From positions 372,001 through 436,000 of the forward strand of contig NZ_BJKL01000001.1 of assembly GCF_006538345.1 (NCBI RefSeq): DNA of 64,000 nucleotides, in the 5' to 3' direction. The DNA is from Alteromonas sp. KUL49 (GTDB lineage Bacteria > Pseudomonadota > Gammaproteobacteria > Enterobacterales > Alteromonadaceae). Shown piece after piece: positions 27,378-36,643 of the stretch. Below the pieces are notes generated by a model that was given only the letters and a program-made list of their open reading frames with translations, did no database searches and was not told where the DNA came from. How positions within the stretch are numbered: the stretch's first letter is position 1; every line of letters begins with the position of its first letter. The position numbers and the translations under genes are program-made.

Positions 27378-27554
27378 TAGATGCGGCGTCAACAACAGTA
27401 GAGTCCCCACTGTTGCCCCTGATTTTGTTCCAATATTCATCTTCTTTATAGCGTTTATTCATCTGTTAGATGATAACCGTTTGTTTTCTTTGTTAAATTT
27501 GTGGTAGTAATATTACTACTTACTGTATATCAGTGTGATTGGTAGAGGATTACC

Positions 27555-28676
27555 ATGACTATATTTACATTTCCAAGTCAGTTCTTGATAAAGCACTTCG
27601 GATTGCGTCAAGGATCATATTTACTGCTGGCTGTATGTCTAGTAACCCTTGCGTGCCAGCTCTTGTCTCCGCATTTCTCGCTAGTCTTATTATTTGCCTA
27701 TCTGATAATAAGTTACGTAATCACCATCATAGGTGGGATTCGAGACTACGAACGGGAGATCGCAACGCTTGTTGAAGGTGATAATCTTGCTCTATTCCCT
27801 AAATCTACATCGTTCATTGCGCTAGAACTGCCTTCTGTATACAACTACATAAAATCCCAATCTCGTTTGCTCAATAAGCTAGAAGAGAAGGCCTCTGAAA
27901 TCGGCTTTTCCTCAGAGCAAGTGATTCAATCTGCTGCGCAGGTGTCAGAAAATGTCACTCATCAATCCGAGGCAACAACAGTTACTGCAGCAGCCATCTC
28001 TGAAATGACAGTGTCGTTAGAGCAAGTGGTGAGTAATATTCAGCGGGTTAACCAAAATGCGATAACTGCGAAAAATAATGCCCAGGCAGGTAGTCGTACT
28101 ATCATCGATTTGTCGAAAGAGTTTGAGGTGGTGTACAAAGACGTTGAGCAAACCCAACAAGCCATGGGTGTGCTTGGTCGATATTCAGATGAAATGTTGA
28201 CACTTACGGCGTCAATTCAAAGCATTGCTGAACAAACCAACTTACTTGCTTTAAATGCCTCCATTGAAGCCGCTCGTGCAGGTGACGCGGGCCGTGGATT
28301 TGCGGTAGTTGCCGATGAAGTGAGAAAGCTCGCAGATGATAGCCGCACATGTGCAGAGACTATTGGTTCAAGTATTAACTCAGTCAATGAACAGCGACAA
28401 CACGTCATTTCGAGTTTGAACATGGTGATTGAACACGCAAATGATTGTCACGAGCGGGCGATGTCTGCGACCGGATTACTTGAGGGTATTCATCAAGAGT
28501 CTGAACAAGTGCAGCAGCAAATCATGGAAATCTCGACGAATACCGAACAGCAACAACAAGCCACTGCTGAAATATCCAATAGCATCGAAAAAGTGGCGGG
28601 CAGAGCAGCGGCTAATGCATCAATTGCCAATGAAACCAACGAGGTTGCCAATTACTTACGCGCTATTTCTGCGTAG
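27555..28676 (+). CDS. Methyl-accepting chemotaxis protein without periplasmic domain
   Basis: A 373-residue chemoreceptor. Two transmembrane segments lie close together (~20-60, [16 protein letters not shown] and [18 protein letters not shown]), leaving almost no periplasmic loop. After a short linker the long helical signalling domain follows, with the hairpin tip [20 protein letters not shown] and [17 protein letters not shown], the CheA/CheW-binding hallmark. GAGG lies six bases before the ATG. With no external ligand domain, the input must come from the cytoplasm, the membrane or a partner; the next gene, 26 bases on, encodes a membrane protein with a NIT-like region that could be that partner. 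Confidence 0.92.
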   Translation: MTIFTFPSQFLIKHFGLRQGSYLLLAVCLVTLACQLLSPHFSLVLLFAYLIISYVITIIGGIRDYEREIATLVEGDNLALFPKSTSFIALELPSVYNYIKSQSRLLNKLEEKASEIGFSSEQVIQSAAQVSENVTHQSEATTVTAAAISEMTVSLEQVVSNIQRVNQNAITAKNNAQAGSRTIIDLSKEFEVVYKDVEQTQQAMGVLGRYSDEMLTLTASIQSIAEQTNLLALNASIEAARAGDAGRGFAVVADEVRKLADDSRTCAETIGSSINSVNEQRQHVISSLNMVIEHANDCHERAMSATGLLEGIHQESEQVQQQIMEISTNTEQQQQATAEISNSIEKVAGRAAANASIANETNEVANYLRAISA

Positions 28677-28702
28677 TAGAGGGTATTTTTAGGAGAACAG
28701 TT

Positions 28703-29530
28703 ATGATTTATGGACTCTATGGTGTACTGGCAATCGTTGGCATTATTTTGTTTTTTTCCCGTAAGTCGAGGCTCAAACGTTTACAGGTTGAAACCGTAAC
28801 GAGTTTAACGAGCTTGCACCGTTTGATCGGCTTTGTGCAAAAGCACCGAGGGATGACAGCCAACTATCTTCAAGGTAATAAAAGTGTACTCAACACACTA
28901 AAAGATATTCGCAGAGAGGTTACTACACTTCGCCAGTCGCTTTTACAAAGTGAGACGCTAGTTGAAATGCATCGATGGAAAGCATTTGAAAAAGCTTGGC
29001 CTGCATTGGAAAGAGAGTGCGAAACTATGACTCCTCCAGAGAGTTTTAGTGCTCACAAATCGCTTATAGAAAACCTGCTATATTTGTTGGAAGACCTCGC
29101 CGATACTCAAACGCTCACGCTGGCTAGAGGTAAGTCTGCGGATGCGACTAATATGCTTTGGCGTGAAATGCCAATGTGTGTCGAGTTTGTTGGGCAGGCT
29201 CGGGCAATAGGTGTGGCCGTTACCGTTAAGGGCGAAAGTTCACAGATAGATAGGGTGAAACTAGGTTATCTAAAACAAAAAATAGATGAGCTATCTGTGG
29301 CTGTGTTCAGACGACTTTCAGCGTCTGGACATTACTCTGGCAGCCGATTTGATGTAACGGGCGCGAAGATAGCGTGTGAGAATCTAGTCTCCACCATCAA
29401 CAGTGAATTTATCCGACATGGAAAGGTCGAATTGTCGAGTAATGATTACTTTGAAATGGCGAGTAAGACCATGGATGCAATGAATAAGATAATCAAAGTT
29501 GAGATGGCTTCTTTAGCTGCTAAAAGCTAG
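28703..29530 (+). CDS. Membrane-anchored protein with NIT-like sensor region
   Basis: A 275-residue protein with one N-terminal transmembrane helix (~3-20, YGLYGVLAIVGIILFF) and a mostly helical remainder facing the cytoplasm. LHRLIGFVQKHRGMTANYLQG resembles the opening helix of nitrate/nitrite-sensing (NIT) domains (Q-x-E/H-R-G-x-x), and repeats of helices with DTQTLTLARGKSADATNMLW and FVGQARAIGVAVTVKG follow. No catalytic motif is present. AGGAG six bases before the ATG and the short gap place it in an operon with the chemoreceptor. I infer a sensory accessory subunit; the family assignment is tentative and the ligand unknown. Confidence 0.6.
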   Translation: MIYGLYGVLAIVGIILFFSRKSRLKRLQVETVTSLTSLHRLIGFVQKHRGMTANYLQGNKSVLNTLKDIRREVTTLRQSLLQSETLVEMHRWKAFEKAWPALERECETMTPPESFSAHKSLIENLLYLLEDLADTQTLTLARGKSADATNMLWREMPMCVEFVGQARAIGVAVTVKGESSQIDRVKLGYLKQKIDELSVAVFRRLSASGHYSGSRFDVTGAKIACENLVSTINSEFIRHGKVELSSNDYFEMASKTMDAMNKIIKVEMASLAAKS

Positions 29531-29845
29531 AACGTAATTTTTTTATATTTATTTAAAACTTTTTTGAACTAACTCACTTTTGTGTCGTCAGAGTATATGT
29601 AAGGTCGTTAATGTGTGGTGGCTTTACTGTGTGAAAGTGTGTTTTCTTTGTTAAATGTGTTTTCTTTCGGGGGCTTTTTAGCCCCCTTTCTTTTGCCTAA
29701 CTGTTAGGTCTAAGCCTCTCCTTTCTGCTATACCTTATTGACTTTGCTTATCATCCCTAATCATTAATTGTCATGGGAGTGTTTGTGCATACAAGATATG
29801 CTAGACGCTTGTAATTATGGAATTATTCAACACAGGAACCTCGGT
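29531..29845. other. Intergenic region with terminator
   Basis: 315 bases between the NIT-like gene and the serine hydrolase. It contains the terminator at 29669-29694, an AT-rich stretch, and AGGA nine bases before the hydrolase ATG at 29846. I see no small gene or RNA that can be supported. Confidence 0.5.
29669..29694 (+). terminator. Rho-independent terminator of the chemoreceptor operon
   Basis: A 7-bp stem GGGGGCT/AGCCCCC (29669-29675, 29680-29686) with a 4-base loop is followed by TTTCTTTT. It lies 138 bases after the NIT-like gene. Confidence 0.85.
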
Positions 29846-31113
29846 ATGACGCGCTTTAAAAGCTCCGTTTTTCGCAAATACCTTTTTGCTTTGTCAGTGA
29901 TGCCGTTATTTGCAAATGCGGCCATCGAAGATGTATCACCAGAAGCAGTTGGCTTGTCTTCTGATCGTCTAGAGCGCATAGCGCCGGCGATGCAGAGTTA
30001 TATTGATAGTGGCAAGTTAGCGGGTATGTCTACCCTAATTGCTCGAAACGGGAAAATCGCTCATTTTGAAGTTCAGGGAAAGCGAAACATTGAGCAACAA
30101 CTCCCTATGGAAAAAGACACCATCTTCCGCATTTACTCCATGACTAAGCCTATTACAGCAGTCGCAGCACTGACATTGTGGGAGCAAGGTAAGTTTCACA
30201 TGGCCGATCCTATTGCTTGGTATTTGCCTGAGCTAGCTAACTTAAAAGTGTATGTGAGTGGCAGCGGCGAAAATATGGAGCTTGAAGATGCTGAGCAACC
30301 GATTCGTATTATTGATCTGTTTCTTCATACCGCAGGCTTTAGCTATGGGTTTACAGACAGTGAGGTAGATAAGTTATATCGCGAAAGCGTTCCTCTTATG
30401 GGATCTATGACGTCAGATGATGTACTCAAGCGTCTGGCAACACTACCTTTGAGTCACCAACCAGGAACCGCCTGGCAATACGGCGTGAACATTGATGTCT
30501 TAGGATTTCTGGTGGAGCGCCTCTCAGGTAAAAAGTTAGGCGAGTACATGCAGGAGAATAGTTTTTGAGCCTTTGGCAATGCATGACACTGCCTTCTATG
30601 TACCTGCGGAAAAGATGGATAGATTTGCAGAGGTGTATACGCCAGACCAAACGGGAAAAACCGTATGGATGGAGAATGAACCTCTCGGTGATTACTCTGT
30701 TGATCCCGTCAGCCAGAATGGTGGGGGTGGCTTGGTATCGACTATGTCTGATTATCTGCGTTTTTGCACAAATGCTCTTGAATGGTGGCGAGTTAGAGGG
30801 CAATCGAATTCTAGGTCCGAAAACCGTCGAGTATATGCGGACTAATCATCTGCCAAGTGAACTGGTTCCCTATGAAGCCACGGCACCAGGAGAAGGCTAT
30901 GGCTTGGGGGTGTCTGTAACGGTAGATATTGAACAAACCCCTTTTATGGCCTCAACAGGTAATTTCGGCTGGGGAGGTATGGCGTCAACATATATGCGAA
31001 TCGACCCGGTCGAAAATCTCATTATTTTGGGCATGGCACAATTTGTTCCTATCGGCTTTCATCGTTATCACGATGACCTGCGTAACCTGACTTACCAAGC
31101 TGTTATCGAGTAG
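29846..31113 (+). pseudogene. Serine hydrolase of the class C beta-lactamase/esterase family, two frameshifts
   Basis: The ATG at 29846 (AGGA upstream) begins a signal peptide, MTRFKSSVFRKYLFALSVMP. The body matches the beta-lactamase-related serine hydrolases: YSMTKPITAVAALTLWEQG holds the S-x-x-K nucleophile motif, LFLHTAGFSYGF the following conserved loop, WQYGVNIDVLGFLVERLSG the Tyr region, and NFGWGGMASTYMRIDP the third box. The frame breaks twice: an extra T in the run at 30562-30566 and another in the run at 30761-30765. Removing one T from each gives a continuous protein of about 422 residues to 31113. The family includes esterases, peptidases and true beta-lactamases; I cannot choose. 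Two identical-type homopolymer changes in one gene make sequencing error likely. Confidence 0.85.
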
Positions 31114-31130
31114 CAGCTTGCCCAAAAGTA

Positions 31131-31168
31131 AAAGGGACGTTCGCCAGTGTGGTAAACGTCCCTTTTTT
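31131..31168. terminator. Bidirectional terminator between serine hydrolase and OMPLA genes
   Basis: An 11-bp stem AAAGGGACGTT/AACGTCCCTTT (31131-31141, 31155-31165) with a 13-base loop is flanked by T-rich sequence on the + side and A-rich on the other, placed between two convergent genes. Confidence 0.85.
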
Positions 31169-31182
31169 ATTCCTTTTCGTTC

Positions 31183-32214
31183 TTAAAGTGTATTATTTAA
31201 TGTCACACCTATGCCAAAACGCGTTTGTTTGTGATTGTAATCAATTAAACTCTCACCGTAGCCATTAAATGCAACGGCATAGCCCCGAAGCTTACCCCAC
31301 AGCGGGAAGGTAATACCTAGCTCAGCAGCGCCATTTTTTGTACTGAAATTTCTGCGGCCACCAAAAGTGAACTCCAGATTTTCCCATTGATAAACCATAC
31401 CCAGCTCAAAGTTGCCCATAAAATCTTCAATATCTGGGTTGTCGTCCCCGTCGGGGTCGAATTCAAACTCCTTTTCATCCTCAGATAGTCGAACCCAAGG
31501 CTTGATTGATAGAGCAAAGGCGTCTTTTTCGAACAACAAGTGCCCGTAAACTCGATTCCAGCTTCTCGACAATAAAGTGCCACGTCCGTTGGATTGATGC
31601 TCTATACCAACAACAAAGCCGGTGTTACCTCCAAAGGGGTGCCATTCCAGTGGTGCAATATAAAAAACCTCAGGTTGATAATTTGTTTCACGAAACGGCT
31701 TTGATAGATTTTCGGAATATATTTGCCACCACGCTTCTAGAGTAAAACCCAGATATAAACCATCGCCTTCTATAAATAAGCTCTTGTCGTACAGCGGTAC
31801 TTTGAGGCTTAGCTGGAACTTAGCTTCAACATCAGCGAGGTTCTCTTCGTAGCCTTCAAATGAACTATATGCATCGGTATTAATGCCGTTTGTGGACATT
31901 ACCGGCAAGATATAATTCATCTTGTGTGGTGTGAGTACGTAAGGGTTTCTCTCAGCCTGACGCTCGCCAATAATACGTCTTGAAATACTACCCATTTCGA
32001 GAGGAGCACCCTCAGGGGCCGCGCGCTCGATCTTAGCAACCTCTTCTTCAATCAAGGTTTCTGGTTTACACATCTCGCGCATTTCGGCGAGTGTTAAGCT
32101 GTCGTCACCAGTTGCAAACAGCGCGTTGAGGCACGCTTGAGTGTCATCATTTGCTGCTACAGGTGCAGACAATAATAAGCTGACGATTATTGCCTGGTAG
32201 GTTATGCGCTTCAT
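31183..32214 (-). CDS. pldA: Outer membrane phospholipase A (OMPLA)
   Basis: A 343-residue protein with a signal peptide (MKRITYQAIIVSLLLSAPVAA). The C-terminal ~250 residues form the 12-strand phospholipase A1 barrel: GIEHQSNGRG carries the catalytic His206 and Ser208 in the family's H-x-S order, and SRSWNRVYG follows with the conserved Asn region. It hydrolyses acyl chains of phospholipids that reach the outer leaflet of the outer membrane, using calcium and dimerisation. About 80 residues before the barrel (ACLNALFATGDDSLTLAEMREMC) contain two Cys that could form a disulfide; this extension is longer than in E. coli. The gene is alone, divergent from the solute-binding/kinase pair. Confidence 0.93.
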   Translation of the reverse strand: MKRITYQAIIVSLLLSAPVAANDDTQACLNALFATGDDSLTLAEMREMCKPETLIEEEVAKIERAAPEGAPLEMGSISRRIIGERQAERNPYVLTPHKMNYILPVMSTNGINTDAYSSFEGYEENLADVEAKFQLSLKVPLYDKSLFIEGDGLYLGFTLEAWWQIYSENLSKPFRETNYQPEVFYIAPLEWHPFGGNTGFVVGIEHQSNGRGTLLSRSWNRVYGHLLFEKDAFALSIKPWVRLSEDEKEFEFDPDGDDNPDIEDFMGNFELGMVYQWENLEFTFGGRRNFSTKNGAAELGITFPLWGKLRGYAVAFNGYGESLIDYNHKQTRFGIGVTLNNTL

Positions 32215-32455
32215 TTCAAATCCCTTTTCCTACGGATAACGCGTAAAGTTAAACACAGTGTTAAAACTATACACCCTAAACAAAAATAAACTAACTGTGT
32301 TTTGCGCGTTGCTTAACTTCCCATCTGTAAAACAATGAAATACCCACAGTTTTTAACGACTAATGATACTTTGTTGTTCCTGTAGTCAAACGATCTTATT
32401 CACACTATTATTGGGTGGTGAGATTTTGTCACTGCATTTGTCCTGGAACTAATCA

Positions 32456-33469
32456 ATGAAGCGAATATTAGGCGCTCTGCTAACTCTCGTAGCTTGCAGT
32501 TTTCATAGCGTGACACACGCAGAAGTTTATCGAATAGGGATTGTTGATACTGTGAGCTTACCTATTGTGGAAGGTTCACGGGATGCGTTTATTAAAGAGT
32601 TAGACCGAATAATGCCCGAAGATGATTTTGAGTTCGTCACAGTGAATGCAGAGGGCTCATTCGAAAAAGCCGCCGAACTAGTCACACGAGTGATAGCGAA
32701 TGAGAACATAGATCTTCTTGTTACCGTCGCCACATTAGCTACCAGTGCCGCATTTAATCATTCAGATACGGGCACCACCCCCATGTTGTTTATGACGGTT
32801 GCCGATCCCATTGGTGAGGGAGTTGTCAATGCATTCGAGCAAACGTCAGCTAAAAATATCACCGGCCAATCTCATGTTCTGGCGGCCAGTGTAAAACTTG
32901 ATATGCTCGACGGCTTGCTATCCGCCTCTGATATTACCAAACCAGTAAAAATTGCCCTGGTTCACTCGAGTTATCCCTCATCACGTAACCTTGCGCGAGA
33001 ACTACTCGCCTTAGATACCGCCTATCCCAATGTTGAATTCATCAATGTAAGCACGCCATTCTTAACAGGCGATAATGCGTTATCGCATATGAGTACAGAT
33101 ATCGTTAATCAATTAGCTGAGCGTGCTCAAGCATTGGACGGATACTGGTTATCTACTGGCCCTTTGTCTCAGGCAGAGGGATTAGTTGAGGCAATCTATG
33201 CAAAAACCTCATTACTACCTATTTTTGGTGAAAATATCACATCGGTACAACAAGGTGCTCTTATGGGAGTAGTATCAGATGCAGAGAGCATTGGACAAAC
33301 AGCGGCGAATACCGCAAAGCGAATTCTTCAGGGAGAAAGTCCAAACAGTATTCCAGTGAAACGAATGGACAAATACACTATGGCGGTCAATATATCGACA
33401 GCGATTACTTTGAATATTCCAATTCCGTCAGCGTACCTCAAGCTGGCAAAACATCACGTTTATCAATAA
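32456..33469 (+). CDS. Periplasmic binding protein of the ABC_sub_bind (TrpX-like) family
   Basis: A 337-residue protein with signal peptide (MKRILGALLTLVACSFHSVTHA). The mature part is a two-lobed type-1 binding fold of the PF04392 kind: YRIGIVDTVSLPIVEGSRDAF, LLVTVATLATSAAF, TPMLFMTVADPIGEGVV, GALMGVVSDAESIGQTAAN. Members bind amino acids or other small organic ligands for ABC import. Here no permease or ATPase is next to it; instead a hybrid histidine kinase with a periplasmic region begins 16 bases later. A role as the ligand-binding partner of that kinase is the natural inference, as in other binding-protein/kinase pairs. Ligand unknown. Confidence 0.85.
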   Translation: MKRILGALLTLVACSFHSVTHAEVYRIGIVDTVSLPIVEGSRDAFIKELDRIMPEDDFEFVTVNAEGSFEKAAELVTRVIANENIDLLVTVATLATSAAFNHSDTGTTPMLFMTVADPIGEGVVNAFEQTSAKNITGQSHVLAASVKLDMLDGLLSASDITKPVKIALVHSSYPSSRNLARELLALDTAYPNVEFINVSTPFLTGDNALSHMSTDIVNQLAERAQALDGYWLSTGPLSQAEGLVEAIYAKTSLLPIFGENITSVQQGALMGVVSDAESIGQTAANTAKRILQGESPNSIPVKRMDKYTMAVNISTAITLNIPIPSAYLKLAKHHVYQ

Positions 33470-33485
33470 AGGGTGTTTTCTAGGA

Positions 33486-35378
33486 ATGAAGATTAAGTTC
33501 AAACTACTCGCCACTTTCGTACCCATTCTATTTATAGGCATGACGACTACGGGATATTGGTCCTACCTTACTGCTTATGAGTCAGTTCGAGAAAAAGAAT
33601 ACCAGTTGCTAACGCAAACTCTGTCTCTCACTTTCATGGAATTAGTGAACGAGAGACACTTTCTGTTGGTAAATTCAGGGTTAGAGAATGTGCCTGTTTT
33701 TCGAGACGCCTATCAAAATGAGGTGTTTGACGAACTCAAGTTGCTGCACAGATCGACAGGTAAACACTACACAGTGACAAATGCTTCATCTAATGAAATT
33801 CTCTTCTCAACCCAGGAAACATGGAGTCGTCCCCCTACGGATAACGCGAGTATCGTTAGTGTTAATAGTTACAAGGTAGCTTTTGGAGAAGCAGAGCTCA
33901 ACGGTGAAAAGGTGCTCTTCGCATGTACTAGTTTTGCGCCTTGGAATTGGAAATTGACCATTTCACAACCCACTAATGCACTAGAGCGCTCATTGGTAAA
34001 AATCACCTGGACTGCGTTACTAGTCACCTTATTGTCATTAATACTAGTGAGTTTTCTATTGGGGCGGGTAATTCATCACTTTGTTCTCAAACCTGTGAGC
34101 AAAATAAAACAAGCGACCGGCCATATTGCAGAAGAAAAATCTCAAGTGTCTATCTCTGTACAAGAACACGATGAACTTGGTGAGTTAGCCCGAGATGTAG
34201 AGGTGATGTCAGCAGATATTGCAGATTATGTCACTAAAGCACAATCTGCTAGCAAGGCCAAAACCGACTTCTTGGCCGTAATGAGTCATGAAATTAGAAC
34301 GCCTCTTAATGGTATTCAAGGACTTGCAACACTGTTGTTAGAAACCCCTCTGGATGAAAAACAAAAGCAATACGCTACTGATTTGAAAACCTCTGCGGGA
34401 ATCCTAGCGCAAGTTATCAATGATGTACTGGACTTATCTAAGATTGAGTCGGGTCGAACGGAAATGGATCTTACCGAGTTCAATCCCGATGACATGCTAA
34501 GAGATCTGGTGACCTTACTAGGTACTAATGCCAGCGCTAACAACACGCGTTTAGAGTACCGCAGTCGCGATTTAGGTAATGTAGTGATCACGTCAGATAT
34601 CACTAAGCTCCGTCAAATAGTCATCAACCTCACCAGTAATGCGATCAAGTTTACCCGTGAGGGTACGGTAACCGTCTCTGCAAAGCTGAAAGGAAGAGAA
34701 ACTGAAAACCCTCAACTGGTAGTGGCAGTCAAAGATACGGGTATAGGTATTGCCCCTGAGCGTCTACAACATATCTTCGAAAAATTTATGCAATCTGATA
34801 CATCTATTTCTCGCCGCTACGGTGGAACGGGTTTGGGGTTATCAATTGCAAAAGAGCTTGCACAACTTTTGGGGGGCGACATCAAGGTTGTTAGTCGCGA
34901 AGGTGAAGGGTCTTGCTTTACGGTGAATGTGCAAGTGAAAGTGCGCAGTGCCGACGAACAGCAACAAGAGCAGCTACAAGAATTTGATGCCAGTGAAGCA
35001 CAATTATCATCAGGGCTCAGGGTTTTGTTGGCTGAGGACAATGCGATAAATGCTGTGGTGGCTCAAGCCTTGCTCGAGCAATTAGGGTGTCATGTAGATA
35101 CGGCAGAGAACGGATTGGAAGCGTCAATTAAAGTAGAATCAAATGCCTACGACGCCGTCTTTATGGATATTCATATGCCAGTAATGGATGGGGTAGAGGC
35201 GACTCAACGTATAAGAGCAGCTAAAAACAACAGCGCTAGTGTCCCAATCATCGGTTTAACCGCAGAAGCCTTCACCGAACGACATCAAGTGTTCATCCAA
35301 GCAGGCATGAATGACGTAGTTACAAAGCCAGTCACTCTTGAAGCATTGCGCAAAAGTTTACTCGTTACGCTTCACTAA
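33486..35378 (+). CDS. Hybrid sensor histidine kinase with receiver domain
   Basis: A 630-residue inner-membrane kinase. A transmembrane helix (~7-25) and another (~175-200, ITWTALLVTLLSLILVSFLLG) enclose a periplasmic sensor of ~150 residues. A HAMP domain (~200-255) leads to the dimerisation/His domain with His268 (MSHEIRTPLNG), the HATPase domain (INLTSNAIKFT, DTGIGIAPERL, GGTGLGLSIAKEL) and a receiver domain with Asp561 (AVFMDIHMPVMDG) and the late Lys in VVTKPVT. No His-phosphotransfer domain is attached, so the receiver may be reached by a separate HPt or act internally. It is the second gene after the orphan binding protein; a small hairpin follows at 35391-35419. The output partner is not in the window. 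Confidence 0.95.
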   Translation: MKIKFKLLATFVPILFIGMTTTGYWSYLTAYESVREKEYQLLTQTLSLTFMELVNERHFLLVNSGLENVPVFRDAYQNEVFDELKLLHRSTGKHYTVTNASSNEILFSTQETWSRPPTDNASIVSVNSYKVAFGEAELNGEKVLFACTSFAPWNWKLTISQPTNALERSLVKITWTALLVTLLSLILVSFLLGRVIHHFVLKPVSKIKQATGHIAEEKSQVSISVQEHDELGELARDVEVMSADIADYVTKAQSASKAKTDFLAVMSHEIRTPLNGIQGLATLLLETPLDEKQKQYATDLKTSAGILAQVINDVLDLSKIESGRTEMDLTEFNPDDMLRDLVTLLGTNASANNTRLEYRSRDLGNVVITSDITKLRQIVINLTSNAIKFTREGTVTVSAKLKGRETENPQLVVAVKDTGIGIAPERLQHIFEKFMQSDTSISRRYGGTGLGLSIAKELAQLLGGDIKVVSREGEGSCFTVNVQVKVRSADEQQQEQLQEFDASEAQLSSGLRVLLAEDNAINAVVAQALLEQLGCHVDTAENGLEASIKVESNAYDAVFMDIHMPVMDGVEATQRIRAAKNNSASVPIIGLTAEAFTERHQVFIQAGMNDVVTKPVTLEALRKSLLVTLH

Positions 35379-35390
35379 CTCCAAAACAAC

Positions 35391-35419
35391 GAGTATTTAG
35401 CTAACTGCAAAATACTCGA
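35391..35419. terminator. Hairpin between convergent kinase and LysR genes
   Basis: A 9-bp stem CGAGTATTT/AAATACTCG (35391-35399, 35411-35419) with an 11-base loop, 13 bases past the kinase stop. No U-tract follows, so termination is probable but not certain. Confidence 0.45.
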
Positions 35420-35462
35420 CGCTCAGCGATACATAAAACCAAACTTATTAGGTGAAAACAGG

Positions 35463-36347
35463 TTAGATAGATGAAAACCAGTCTTGTAGGTACGACACCG
35501 CCGCTCTAGTTTTGGCGGGTACTCTGTCACTTTTCGGTGTTACGGCGTATACCGTGTAGTCGGGTAGTGACCAGGACGGAAACAAATGACACATCTGTTT
35601 GTTAGCAAGTAAATGACGGACCTCTGGCTCAGGTAACACAGCGTAACCCAGTCCGTCTTGTGTGAGCTGAATCATAGTTTGCATTGAGTTTACGTCGATG
35701 CGAGCCGAAGTCAGTGAAACGTCTTCTTGTTTGTCCTTCTTCATCTGATAATCATCAATGTGACGGTGAGCGATGTAAGTATGGGATTGCAGTACTCGAG
35801 GGTCTGTGTGGTCCGCATCGGCTAGAGGGTGATCAGTAGCAACGCACAGGATCTGCTTCCACGTTGCTAACTTCAAACTACTGAAATTACTATCAGACAT
35901 TGGTGCAAAACACAGCAATAGGTCCGCACCTGAACTAATGATATCGGTAGACTCATCAGTAAGGGTCAAAGATACATTGACTTGAGGGAAATCACTTACC
36001 AGTTTTTGAATGGGTTGACTCAATAAACCGCCGCCAAACCCTTCAGGCGCAACAATGTTTATTCGACCTGAAGGTGCGTCTTGCAATGATGCTATCTTAT
36101 CCTGAGCAATGAGTGCGGTAGACAGCATGCTCTTACTCGTATCGTAATAGATGTGCCCTGCTTCGGTGAGACTCAAATTGCGAGTATTGCGGTTAAAAAG
36201 GCTCAAACCGATATCGTTTTCGAGCTTTCTTAATTGCTGGCTGATTGCCGACACCGTCATCTGTAAGTTACGCGCCGCTACACTCATGCTCCCGCTGTCT
36301 GCAACTTCAATAAATACTTGGAGTGAACGGAGTAATTTAATATTCAT
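35463..36347 (-). CDS. LysR-family transcriptional regulator
   Basis: A 294-residue LysR-type protein. The N-terminal winged helix-turn-helix is clear (LQVFIEVADSGSMSVAARNL, VSAISQQLRKLENDIGLSLF, RNLSLTEAGHIYY), followed by the two-lobed effector domain (GRINIVAPEGFGGGLLSQPI; MQTMIQLTQDGLGYAVLPEP). The type is that of the short CrgA/PA-like regulators that often control oxidoreductases or transporters. It is divergent, across 296 bases, from the lipoprotein nucleosidase gene, which is a possible target; no inverted repeat of the T-N11-A kind could be assigned with confidence. The effector is unknown. Confidence 0.93.
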   Translation of the reverse strand: MNIKLLRSLQVFIEVADSGSMSVAARNLQMTVSAISQQLRKLENDIGLSLFNRNTRNLSLTEAGHIYYDTSKSMLSTALIAQDKIASLQDAPSGRINIVAPEGFGGGLLSQPIQKLVSDFPQVNVSLTLTDESTDIISSGADLLLCFAPMSDSNFSSLKLATWKQILCVATDHPLADADHTDPRVLQSHTYIAHRHIDDYQMKKDKQEDVSLTSARIDVNSMQTMIQLTQDGLGYAVLPEPEVRHLLANKQMCHLFPSWSLPDYTVYAVTPKSDRVPAKTRAAVSYLQDWFSSI

Positions 36348-36643
36348 TTGTACCGCCTATACCAACACCACCATCGAATATTTCAAAGGTAATCGCTAAT
36401 TTCTACATTTGGTACAATGCTAGCTTTCGTCCTTTAAATACTATGGGCATTATACCTTAGTCTATATTGCACCGTTATATCGTATTTTGAGGATGGGACA
36501 AGGACAAAAATCGCAATTCCAAGTTTTGATGGGCGCACAGAGGCATTGCTCCCTATCCTATTGATTAAAATATGCTAACGTAACGTTTCCTCTGTCATGC
36601 GCATTGCCTACAAAGCTATGCGACCAATTTAGGATCAATAATA

